Shown here piece after piece: positions 1 through 4,991 of a stretch of DNA of 5,033 nucleotides. Within the stretch, counting starts at the first letter, position 1, and every line of letters begins with the position of its first letter. Under the pieces are notes generated by a model. It was not told the origin of the DNA, made no database searches, and saw only the letters and a list, made by a program, of their open reading frames with translations. Position numbers and translations under genes: made by a program. Origin of the DNA: SURF-32 sp964648365 (GTDB lineage Bacteria > Planctomycetota > Phycisphaerae > UBA1845); contig CAZYLK010000286.1 of NCBI GenBank assembly GCA_964648365.1, positions 1-5,033 on the forward strand, in the 5' to 3' direction.

Positions 1-1048
1 GCAGCGACCAGATCCGGTTCGACCCGTAGTCGGCGTAGAAGTACGTGCCCGACAGACTCGGGATAGCGCTGCCGCGATAGACGTATCCGCCGGTGATGCA
101 ACTGCCCAGTCCGCGCGTCAGGTCCAGGATGGGCGGCAAGAGGTCTTCGTCGCCGCAGCGGCAATACTGGCTGGACTGCGTGCCGCACGCGAAGCCCTCC
201 TCACACTTCCAGCCGTAGTTCTCGCCGCCTTCGCTGTCGCCCGGCTGATAGTTGATCTCTTCGCGGTTCACCTGACCGACGTCGCCGATGTACAGGTCGC
301 CGTTGGCCCGGTCGAACGAACTGCGCCACGGATTGCGCAAACCGTACGCCCAGATTTCGTCACTGCCCGCGATGCCGACGAACGGATTGGTCTGCGGAAT
401 GGCGTAGTTGTTGTTGGGGTCGCCGGGAAAGTCGTCGCCGTCCACGTCGATCCGCAGCATTTTGCCCAGCAGAACGTCCAGGTTCTGAGCCCGGTCGCCG
501 GGGTCATTTCCGCTTCCGCCGTCGCCCGTCGCGATGTACAGGTATCCGTCGTTAGGCCCGAAGCCGATCCAGCCGCCGTTGTGGTTCGAGAACGGCTGGT
601 CGATCGTCATCAGTTGCATCGCGCTGTTCGGGTCGGCGACGTTCGGGTTGCCATCCGAGACCTTGTACCGCGCGATGACGGTGTCGCCGTCGCCCGGACG
701 CGAGTAGTTGACGTAGAAGTACCCGTTCTCGTCATAGTCCGGGTGGAAGGCCAGCCCAAGCAGGCCGCGCTCGCTGCCGCTGCCGATCGCCACGCTCAGA
801 AACGGGCTGGGCAGGATGTTGCCGGTGGCCAGATCCATGATGCGAATCATGCCGTTGGCCTGCGACGTGCCCTGCTGCACGATGAAGAGTCGCTCCGTGT
901 CGCCCGGTGGGGCGATCACGAACAGCGGGCGAGACAGACCTGACGCGACGCGCTGCGTGGTCAGCGACTGGGCGTGGCCCGTCGCCGCGACAAGCGCGAA
1001 CACCGCGGCGCAGACACAGACCAGGTTTCGATGAGCAGAACCCTGCAT
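1..1048 (-). CDS. Secreted PQQ-dependent sugar dehydrogenase family protein (glucose/sorbosone dehydrogenase, HHIP-like), 3'-truncated by window edge
   Basis: The reverse-strand frame from ATG at 1048 is open for 349 codons and leaves the window without a stop. Residues 1-26 form a signal peptide: basic n-region, hydrophobic core, probable cleavage at GHA|Q. The mature part reads as a beta-propeller of the glucose/sorbosone dehydrogenase family. It has ERGLLGLAFHPDY (93-105), NHNGG (155-159, containing the family's presumed catalytic His), GDGG (175-178), GKMLRID (195-201), AYGLRNPWR (234-242), GDVGQ (255-259), NYGW (277-280) and GYVYRG (321-326). Cysteines at 282, 288, 296, 298 and 317 sit in the loop that is Cys-bearing in HHIP-like members, suggesting disulfides outside the cytoplasm. 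Family knowledge suggests PQQ-dependent oxidation of sugars, but the substrate cannot be read from sequence, and many HHIP-like proteins have no proven activity. The 1048 start is preferred over ATG at 1055 because it fits the RBS and gives the signal peptide. The C-terminus, which may carry anchor or sorting domains, is not visible. Confidence 0.93.
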   Translation of the reverse strand, partial: MQGSAHRNLVCVCAAVFALVAATGHAQSLTTQRVASGLSRPLFVIAPPGDTERLFIVQQGTSQANGMIRIMDLATGNILPSPFLSVAIGSGSERGLLGLAFHPDYDENGYFYVNYSRPGDGDTVIARYKVSDGNPNVADPNSAMQLMTIDQPFSNHNGGWIGFGPNDGYLYIATGDGGSGNDPGDRAQNLDVLLGKMLRIDVDGDDFPGDPNNNYAIPQTNPFVGIAGSDEIWAYGLRNPWRSSFDRANGDLYIGDVGQVNREEINYQPGDSEGGENYGWKCEEGFACGTQSSQYCRCGDEDLLPPILDLTRGLGSCITGGYVYRGSAIPSLSGTYFYADYGSNRIWSL

Positions 1049-1055
1049 AGACCAT

Positions 1056-1061
1056 CCTCTC
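1056..1061 (-). promoter_or_regulatory. Ribosome binding site of the sugar dehydrogenase gene
   Basis: On the minus strand GAGAGG lies 7 nt before ATG at 1048. It directly abuts the out-of-frame ATG at 1055, which would leave no spacing. The site therefore decides the start in favour of 1048. Confidence 0.7.
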
Positions 1062-1081
1062 AAAACAGGAACCCTTCTCCC

Positions 1082-1106
1082 GCGGGATCTCCCCGGTGGA
1101 TCCCGC
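1082..1106 (-). other. Perfect 8-bp inverted repeat in the dehydrogenase leader
   Basis: GCGGGATC (1082-1089) and GATCCCGC (1099-1106) are exact reverse complements around a 9-nt loop. The repeat lies about 20 nt upstream of the dehydrogenase RBS, downstream of the candidate promoter. It would therefore be in the 5' untranslated RNA if that promoter is used. It could be an operator or an mRNA leader hairpin. There is no U-run after it, so it is not a standard terminator. Confidence 0.45.
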
Positions 1107-1211
1107 CCGGCGAACGAGCGGCCCGCCCGTGTGGACGCCGGGTCACATCCACGCGCGCCACCGTCCGGTAACGCGCGCAGGGTCGAACGAAGACCCGCAA
1201 CCACACGCCAC

Positions 1212-1240
1212 AGTATACCGAGAGCCGCCTCCTGCCGCAA
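1212..1240 (-). promoter_or_regulatory. Candidate sigma70-type promoter for the sugar dehydrogenase gene
   Basis: Read on the minus strand, TTGCGG (1235-1240) is followed after 17 nt by TATACT (1212-1217). The -10 matches the consensus at 5 of 6 positions and the -35 at 3 of 6. The predicted transcript start near 1205 would give a leader of about 157 nt, containing a GGGTC/GACCC hairpin (1180-1196) and the inverted repeat at 1082-1106. TATACT stands out in this GC-rich stretch. Confidence 0.45.
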
Positions 1241-1506
1241 TGTTCTCAGACCGATGCGACTCCGGCCGGGTGCGTGACACGATCGGCTGACCGCGTAAAG
1301 AGCCGGGCGGCGCACGTGGTACGGGCATCCTGCCGTATCCTGCCCGTGATGACCCCTTGCACAGATTTGCCCACGGCCTGGACGTCGAGGATCGGCCCGT
1401 GGAGGCGCGGCGCGACGAGGACCGTCTGCCCGCGCGCGTTCCCCGGCTCGAATCCGTCAGCCGCCGCGCATACGTCCGCAGGCGGCGAGGGAGCATCGCA
1501 GCGTCC

Positions 1507-1535
1507 TTGAGGCGCCGCCCACTCCGGTGTATGCG
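1507..1535 (+). promoter_or_regulatory. Weak candidate promoter for truB
   Basis: TTGAGG (1507-1512), a 17-nt spacer, then TATGCG (1530-1535). The -35 is reasonable (4 of 6) but the -10 matches only TAT. Spacing and position, about 40 nt before the TTG start, are right. It is listed because truB has no co-directional upstream gene in the window and needs its own promoter. Confidence 0.2.
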
Positions 1536-1579
1536 ATGGCGTCGAGACGGATGACCCACACCCCTTCGGACGCATCGCC

Positions 1580-2320
1580 TTGGACGGAATCCTCGCTCTG
1601 AACAAGCCCGCGGGCATCACGTCCGCCAAAGCGCTCTATCGCGTGCGCAGTCTCACCCGACAGCGCAAGAGCGGGCACGCCGGCACGCTCGACCCGGCCG
1701 CCACGGGCGTCCTCGTGTTGTGTCTGGGCGGCGCGACCCGGCTGGTCGAGTCCATCATGGGCCAACCCAAGGTCTACCTTGCGTCCGCCCGACTGGACGT
1801 GACCAGCGCCACCCTCGATGCCGATTCGCCGCTGGAGCCGGTCACGGCGGAGGCCGAGCCTTCGACCGAGCGCATTCTTGCGGGGTTGAGCGCCTTCCTC
1901 GGGACGACCCTGCAGGTGCCGCCGGGGATCAGCGCGGTGAAAGTCCGCGGCGTCCCCGCGTACAAACGGGTTCGTCGCGGAGAGACGCTGGAGCTGAAGC
2001 CGCGTCCGATGCGGGTCGACTGGATCGAACCCGTGCGATACGCCTGGCCCTGCGTGGAGTTCCGCCTCTGCTGCGGGCGCGGCGCCTACGTCCGTTCCAT
2101 CGTCCGCGACCTGGGGGGGGGCCTGGGGGTCGGGGGGTGCCTCACCGGCCTGGTCCGGGAACGCGTCGGTCCGTTCACGCTCGGCGACGCCCGGACGTTT
2201 GAGCAGATCGAGTCCGCCGTCGACCCGGCGCTACTGGTGATGCCGCTGCCGGAAGCCCGCACGCGCCTGGCCGAGCCTACCGTCGTTCCGCCGCCGCCCG
2301 GCGCGCTGGTCGCCGTGTGA
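1580..2320 (+). CDS. truB: tRNA pseudouridine(55) synthase TruB
   Basis: This 246-residue protein isomerises U55 in the T-loop of tRNAs to pseudouridine in the cytoplasm. It opens with the family motif LALNKPAGITS (residues 5-15). It carries the catalytic block GHAGTLDPAATGVL (32-45), with Asp38 as the nucleophile. The KVYLASARL strand (64-72) supplies the conserved active-site Tyr67. Other motifs are QVPPGISAVKV (112-122), PAYKRVRRGE (126-135) and GRGAYVRSIVRDLG (166-179). Only a short tail follows the catalytic domain, so the C-terminal PUA-type extension of longer TruBs such as that of E. coli is absent or much reduced. The start is TTG: an in-frame stop lies at 1508-1510 with no ATG or GTG between, and TTG (Met)-Asp-Gly fits where the family begins. 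The RBS is poor. The gene is not beside infB or rbfA and appears monocistronic. A run of G tracts at 2113-2137 encodes Gly-rich residues after the conserved RDLG. Confidence 0.95.
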   Translation: MDGILALNKPAGITSAKALYRVRSLTRQRKSGHAGTLDPAATGVLVLCLGGATRLVESIMGQPKVYLASARLDVTSATLDADSPLEPVTAEAEPSTERILAGLSAFLGTTLQVPPGISAVKVRGVPAYKRVRRGETLELKPRPMRVDWIEPVRYAWPCVEFRLCCGRGAYVRSIVRDLGGGLGVGGCLTGLVRERVGPFTLGDARTFEQIESAVDPALLVMPLPEARTRLAEPTVVPPPPGALVAV

Positions 2321-2349
2321 TCCGTTATGGCGCCGCATGGGCGAAAGGC

Positions 2350-2390
2350 TCGCGGCCGCGCACCCGGTTGTCTCCGGGTCGCGGCCGCGA
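2350..2390. terminator. Probable bidirectional terminator hairpin between truB and the convergent secreted-protein gene
   Basis: A 41-base dyad. T plus CGCGGCCGCG (2350-2360) pairs with CGCGGCCGCG plus A (2380-2390), and after one bulged C, ACCCGG (2362-2367) pairs with CCGGGT (2374-2379) around a 6-nt loop TTGTCT. That gives 17 base pairs, mostly G-C. It lies 30 nt after the truB stop and 28 nt after the stop of the opposing gene. Neither side has a U-tract, so it is not a textbook intrinsic terminator. It may act as a bidirectional pause, as mRNA 3'-end protection, or with Rho. Confidence 0.55.
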
Positions 2391-2417
2391 TGCTAATTCA
2401 GGCTTTGCCGCACGCGG

Positions 2418-3272
2418 CTACGGGGCCGTGCAGTCGCACTTGGCCATCTGGATGACGCACTTGCCCTTGTCGCGACGATCGTTGCACGGAAGCTTCTGCT
2501 TCATCTTCTTCTTGCAGTCGTCGACGCTGTTGCAGATGGCGTCGTTGGTCGCCAGACAGCCCTCGACCTTCTCAGGGCAACCCGAATCCTTGCACTTTTT
2601 CTTCTTGACCTTCGTCTGCTCGTACATGCAGACGGGCGGAATCGAGACGATGATGTCGTCGATGAAGACCTCGCTCGCGCTGTCCAGGCCGATCGCGACC
2701 AGATCCTTTTTGCCACCCTCCATCAGGTAGATGTCCTCGGACACCAACTGGCCGTCGTAGTACATCGCCAGCGAGGTGCTGCCGTTCAGGTCCACGTCGA
2801 TGCGAAGTTCCTTCCACGAGCCGTAGCTGATGCTGACGTCCTGGAACCGGCGCAGTCCGTCGCGGACCTTCCCCTCGAAGGAGAACTCGGCCACGATGCT
2901 GCGGAGGAGCTGGCAACTGTCCCCGTCATACTCGTTGTAGCCGGTGATGAAGAGGTCGTTGTGATTCTGCTGGTTCGGGATCAGAATCGACATGGTGATG
3001 CGGAACTGCTTGGTGTCCCCGATGTCGATGTTCGGCCGGATGATGTCCGAAAAGTTGAGTCTCAGGCCGTTCGGCCGGCTTACGCGCTCGCCCGCCGTGA
3101 CGCAGGCATCCTTGCGGTTGTCGCCGCAGAACCCCTCCCAGCCGCCGCGGTTATCTTCGATCAGGCAATCGCCGTCGCGGTAGCTGTCGAAGTTCTCCTC
3201 AAACTGTGCTGCCGCGACCAGCGGAAACGCCAGCGCGAGTACGGCCACTGCCCCCTGCCTCGAAAACGTCAT
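2418..3272 (-). CDS. Secreted LamG-like (concanavalin A-like) protein with lysine/cysteine-rich C-terminus, function unknown
   Basis: This 284-residue protein has a clear signal peptide (1-22, hydrophobic core VLALAFPLV, cleavage near AAA|Q). Residues 24-212 resemble a LamG/concanavalin A-like beta-sandwich: FEENFDSY at the start, WKELRIDVDLNGSTSLAMYYDG (153-174) with the usual strand-turn-strand pattern, and EVFIDDIIVS (201-210) as the closing strand. Residues 213-284 are a basic tail with ten cysteines (215, 227, 232, 239, 247, 253, 263, 272, 279, 281) and a KKKK block at 223-226. Four more cysteines lie at 36, 49, 57 and 120, giving 14 in all, an even number compatible with disulfides in an exported protein. 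LamG folds often bind carbohydrate or protein surfaces, but no catalytic residues are recognisable and no function is assigned. The start at 3272 has an excellent RBS. The gene is monocistronic, convergent with truB, and has a long structured leader. Confidence 0.85.
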   Translation of the reverse strand: MTFSRQGAVAVLALAFPLVAAAQFEENFDSYRDGDCLIEDNRGGWEGFCGDNRKDACVTAGERVSRPNGLRLNFSDIIRPNIDIGDTKQFRITMSILIPNQQNHNDLFITGYNEYDGDSCQLLRSIVAEFSFEGKVRDGLRRFQDVSISYGSWKELRIDVDLNGSTSLAMYYDGQLVSEDIYLMEGGKKDLVAIGLDSASEVFIDDIIVSIPPVCMYEQTKVKKKKCKDSGCPEKVEGCLATNDAICNSVDDCKKKMKQKLPCNDRRDKGKCVIQMAKCDCTAP

Positions 3273-3279
3273 CGTACAA

Positions 3280-3285
3280 CCTCCT
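3280..3285 (-). promoter_or_regulatory. Strong ribosome binding site of the secreted LamG-like protein
   Basis: Minus-strand AGGAGG is a perfect anti-Shine-Dalgarno match, 7 nt before ATG at 3272. It is the best RBS in the window and fixes the start. It lies about 20 nt after the long-range stem at 3304-3402. Confidence 0.8.
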
Positions 3286-3303
3286 ACAGAATGAGTTCAT
3301 GGC

Positions 3304-3402
3304 GCACAGAGAGTCACTCGCTTACGCCGGGCCGGAACCTTCCGCCTGACGAGCGCTCCGTCGCCCTTTCAGTCCGGCACCCTCGCCGGTACTCTCTTGT
3401 GC
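3304..3402 (-). other. Long-range stem with internal hairpins in the leader of the secreted protein (possible cis-regulatory RNA)
   Basis: GCACAGAGAGT (3304-3314) is complementary to ACTCTCTTGTGC (3391-3402): 11 pairs with one bulged base. Inside lie CCGGC/GCCGG (3374-3378 with 3385-3389, 6-nt loop) and GACG/CGTC (3348-3351 with 3359-3362, 7-nt loop). Two tandem GCCGG copies (3326-3335) could pair instead with CCGGC at 3374-3378, giving an alternative fold. The element ends 18 nt upstream of the RBS. It does not match the conserved cores of the riboswitch classes I can recall. The strand is inferred from its place directly before the minus-strand gene. Confidence 0.3.
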
Positions 3403-3481
3403 TCCCGCGGTTCACTGCGACGGGATGGACCGCACTGCCACGGATCTGCATCCCCCCACGGGCTGCCGTGGCCAACGCATC

Positions 3482-3495
3482 GAACCGTGCGGTTC
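3482..3495. promoter_or_regulatory. 14-bp palindrome at the presumed transcript start of the secreted protein gene
   Basis: GAACCG-TG-CGGTTC is a perfect dyad with 6-bp arms. It sits just downstream of the minus-strand -10 candidate (3504-3509), where a repressor would block initiation. It could equally be the first hairpin of the leader RNA. Another 6-bp hairpin, CCACGG-GCTG-CCGTGG, follows at 3456-3471. Confidence 0.3.
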
Positions 3496-3503
3496 CCTTT
3501 CGT

Positions 3504-3531
3504 ATCTTACCGACTTCGATCCAAAAAGCAA
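3504..3531 (-). promoter_or_regulatory. Candidate sigma70-type promoter for the secreted LamG-like protein
   Basis: On the minus strand TTGCTT (3526-3531), a 16-nt spacer and TAAGAT (3504-3509). The match is 3 of 6 at -35 and 4 of 6 at -10, in a locally AT-richer patch. A start near 3497 would give a leader of roughly 225 nt that carries all the hairpins described here. Confidence 0.35.
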
Positions 3532-3657
3532 CCCTGGATCGCCGTTTCTTGCCGCTTCCGCCACGACAACCGGCGGACGCGGGTACGGCTTTCACACCGC
3601 CGCCGCGCGCCATCCTATCGGTCCTGCCGGCGCGGCAGAATGCAGCGCGCGAGGCTG

Positions 3658-3682
3658 GATATCGATTGTTCTGATCGCTATC
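3658..3682. promoter_or_regulatory. Imperfect palindrome upstream of the GbsR-type regulator (candidate operator)
   Basis: GATATCGAT (3658-3666), a 7-nt spacer, then ATCGCTATC (3674-3682): 8 of 9 arm positions are complementary. The arms are AT-rich against a GC-rich background, and the dyad lies 58 nt before the chosen start codon. MarR-fold regulators bind as dimers to such inverted repeats and often regulate themselves, so this is a reasonable operator candidate. That role is inference only. Confidence 0.35.
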
Positions 3683-3728
3683 ATCCTTTCAGATGTGAAT
3701 GAAACCCGCCGGCCGCGCCGGTCCGCCC

Positions 3729-3733
3729 GAGAG
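3729..3733 (+). promoter_or_regulatory. Ribosome binding site supporting the 3741 start of the regulator
   Basis: GAGAG lies 7 nt before ATG at 3741. The in-frame upstream ATG at 3699 has no purine-rich site before it, so this site favours the shorter protein. Confidence 0.5.
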
Positions 3734-3740
3734 TCCGATC

Positions 3741-4283
3741 ATGGCGTCAAACCGTCTCGAGGCTGCCTCCGCTCTGTTCATCCGGCGATGGGGCGAAATG
3801 GGCGCAAGCTGGGGCATCAGTCGGACCATGGCCGAGATCCACGCCCTCCTCTTTCTGACCACCGAGCCGCTCTGCACCGACGACATCATGGACCGGCTCC
3901 AGGTCTCCCGCGGCAGCGCAAGCACCAACCTCCGCCAGCTCGTCAACTGGGGCCTGATCTACCGCGTCCACCAGCGCGGCGACCGCAAGGAGTATTTCGA
4001 GGCCGAGCACGACGTCTGGCAGATGTTCGAGACCATCACCCGCGAGCGCAGCCGCCGTGAGGTCCAGCCCATCGTCGAGACGATCGAGAAGTGCCTGGAA
4101 ATGATCAGCGACGACGGCCACGCCGCCACCAGCCAGCGCGCCGACGCCGCCCGCCAGCGCATGACGGCCATGCACGACTTCTTCTCCACCATGAACCGAC
4201 TCTTCAACCTCATGGTCCGCGTCGGCCCCAGGGGCCTGGTCCCCATGACCAAGGCAGTCGAGAAGCTGCAGAAGCTGGTGTGA
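3741..4283 (+). CDS. GbsR/MarR-type winged-helix transcriptional regulator
   Basis: This 180-residue protein, about the usual length for GbsR-type regulators, is a cytoplasmic DNA-binding dimer by family analogy. The N-terminus has the family signature FIRRWGEMGASWGISRTMAEIHALLFL (residues 13-39, abbreviated pattern WGEMG then WGISRT then AEIHALLFL). Residues 42-75 form the helix-turn-helix, with LQVSRGSASTNLRQLVNWG (53-71) covering the recognition helix. The wing follows at 76-88 with HQRGDRKEYFEA. The remainder is helical, with a hydrophobic C-terminal segment (146-180) probably used for dimerisation. In Bacillus, GbsR is a choline-responsive repressor of glycine betaine synthesis, but no betaine genes are present here, so the ligand and targets are unknown. 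An in-frame ATG at 3699 would add 14 Gly/Pro-rich residues; the 3741 start is chosen on RBS and family length. The upstream dyad at 3658-3682 may be an autoregulatory operator. Confidence 0.88.
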   Translation: MASNRLEAASALFIRRWGEMGASWGISRTMAEIHALLFLTTEPLCTDDIMDRLQVSRGSASTNLRQLVNWGLIYRVHQRGDRKEYFEAEHDVWQMFETITRERSRREVQPIVETIEKCLEMISDDGHAATSQRADAARQRMTAMHDFFSTMNRLFNLMVRVGPRGLVPMTKAVEKLQKLV

Positions 4284-4330
4284 GATTGGTTGTGCCGGCT
4301 CATCGCTCCTACCGTTTGCAGCGTTGCATG

Positions 4331-4354
4331 GCCGCTGCCGATGAAGCATGCGGC
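4331..4354 (+). other. Hairpin downstream of the regulator gene
   Basis: GCCGCTGC (4331-4338) pairs with GCATGCGGC (4346-4354) with one bulged T and a 7-nt loop CGATGAA: 8 base pairs. It starts 47 nt after the regulator stop and could end or protect its mRNA. There is no U-tract. Confidence 0.25.
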
Positions 4355-4400
4355 TCGTCGAGGTGCATCGAAAGCGGCCACGCCCGGGAGGGCGGCGTAC

Positions 4401-4496
4401 TTGGTTATGAGGTTTGCCCCCTCTCCGGAGCGTGGCCCGAACTCCCTTCATGGCTTGGTCCATTGCGTCTATGCGCTCGGCGAGGGGGCTTGCCGA
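4401..4496 (+). other. Foldable element A (possible structured RNA, related to element B)
   Basis: It begins with TTGGTTATGAGG (4401-4412). GCCCCCTC (4416-4423) pairs perfectly with GAGGGGGC (4482-4489). Inside, GAGCG (4428-4432) pairs with CGCTC (4474-4478), and ATGG/CCAT (4450-4453 with 4460-4463) presents CTTGGT as a hexaloop. An alternative hairpin, TCGGCGAG/CTTGCCGA (4477-4484 with 4489-4496, one G-U, GGGG loop), competes with the closing stem. No promoter is evident directly upstream. The strand is assumed from the match to element B. Confidence 0.22.
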
Positions 4497-4649
4497 AATG
4501 GGCGCCTCCCTGGTTCCTAAAGGCGCGCCGACGGAGAATTAGACATTTTTCTTCAGTAATTTTTTGTCTGCTCGGGGTACGCCCGCCCTCTCGCATCAGG
4601 AATGCGGTTTGTTGTGCATTCGCAGTACGGAATCCCGCACGAGGGATGC

Positions 4650-4678
4650 TTGACCTCGGTGCGTCCGTGGGGTAGACT
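4650..4678 (+). promoter_or_regulatory. Sigma70-type promoter reading into element B
   Basis: TTGACC (4650-4655), exactly 17 nt, then TAGACT (4673-4678). The -35 matches 5 of 6 and the -10 matches 4 of 6, the best overall promoter match I found in the window. The predicted start is near 4685. No convincing open reading frame follows, which points to a small RNA, or to an mRNA whose gene begins beyond the window. Confidence 0.5.
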
Positions 4679-4684
4679 ACGTTT

Positions 4685-4815
4685 GGTTATGAGGGGCGCG
4701 TGTTCTCGCCGGACGGAGGGATCATGCGCTGAACACTTGGTCCTCGTTCAGAGGTCTGAGCGGTGCGTGCGCCCCTCACGATCGCCTTTCTTTCGTCGCC
4801 TCGTGCGACGCTTTC
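4685..4815 (+). ncRNA. Candidate structured small RNA or leader (element B)
   Basis: It would start about 7 nt after the -10. It carries TTGGTTATGAGG (4683-4694) at its 5' end. TGAGGGGCGC (4690-4699) pairs perfectly with GCGCCCCTCA (4769-4778), closing a domain of about 90 nt. Directly stacked on it, GTGTTC (4700-4705) can pair with GAACAC (4731-4736). Alternatively CTGAAC (4729-4734) pairs with GTTCAG (4746-4751), enclosing ACTTGGTCCTC. The two helices share the GAAC bases and exclude each other, as in a switch. CGTCGC/GCGACG (4794-4799 with 4805-4810) followed by CTTTCC is a weak terminator-like hairpin. I do not recognise a known RNA family; 6S, SRP, tmRNA and RNase P signatures are not seen. 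The 3' end is a guess. Confidence 0.33.
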
Positions 4816-4991
4816 CGAGCTTGTAAACCGGGCTTGTCCGCTCTGCTGCTGGGGCGTGGTTCTTGGACCGGTCGTGACGACGCTCATGTGGCCGCGCGCG
4901 CCTCCGCTGCGGGCTGGTCGGGCACTCACGAGCCGTGGTCCGCGACGGGGGCGGAGGCGTGCCGGGCCGCGGGCATCCGCGCGATTTTTTT

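Larger units (their letters stand above)
1049..1579. other. Divergent intergenic region between dehydrogenase and truB
   Basis: These 531 bases separate two outward-reading genes. The left half holds the dehydrogenase RBS, leader hairpins and promoter. From about 1250 to 1579 no gene can be supported. Overlapping open frames exist on both strands (for example minus 1246-1629 and plus 1357-1554), but none has a recognisable family, a good RBS or a distinctive composition. At 1327-1344 the octamer ATCCTGCC occurs twice with a 2-nt spacer (1327-1334 and 1337-1344), next to short inverted repeats. A weak truB promoter may lie at 1507-1535. Confidence 0.6.
3273..3740. other. Divergent intergenic region between the secreted protein gene and the GbsR-type regulator
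   Basis: This is a 468-base stretch without a supported gene. From left to right it contains the minus-strand RBS, the long-range stem 3304-3402, hairpin 3456-3471, palindrome 3482-3495, the minus-strand promoter candidate 3504-3531, a stretch at 3532-3657 in which I see nothing, and the dyad 3658-3682 before the regulator gene. The long plus-strand open frame 2961-3674 overlaps the secreted protein gene and is rejected as a shadow. Confidence 0.6.

Noticed and set aside
732..1055. Minus-strand open frame starting at ATG 1055
   Set aside because: It is out of frame with the dehydrogenase. Its start lacks RBS spacing, and the protein is Arg/Gly/Ala-rich without a family, while the overlapping frame from 1048 shows clear motifs.
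1441..1460. CTCGAATCC-like string resembling a tRNA T-loop
   Set aside because: The flanks do not form a T-stem, and no acceptor or anticodon arm is present on either strand.
1357..1554. Plus-strand open frame before truB
   Set aside because: TTG start without RBS, very Arg-rich, no resemblance to RbfA or another expected truB neighbour.
1246..1629. Minus-strand open frame upstream of and overlapping truB
   Set aside because: Part of it has high GC at third positions, but the start lies inside truB, there is no RBS and no recognisable domain. Open frames are expected by chance at this GC content.
3304..3402. Match to a known riboswitch class
   Set aside because: I compared it from memory with the cores of glycine, SAM, SAH, cobalamin, c-di-GMP, fluoride and guanidine riboswitches. 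None fits, so only an unclassified structured leader is reported.
2961..3674. Long plus-strand open frame of 237 codons
   Set aside because: It overlaps, on the opposite strand, the secreted LamG-like gene, which has a signal peptide and a strong RBS; the plus frame has neither a family match nor a plausible RBS.
3747..4463. Long minus-strand open frame of 238 codons across the regulator
   Set aside because: It mirrors the GbsR-type gene. Its His/Asp/Ala/Gly-rich composition is typical of an antisense shadow.
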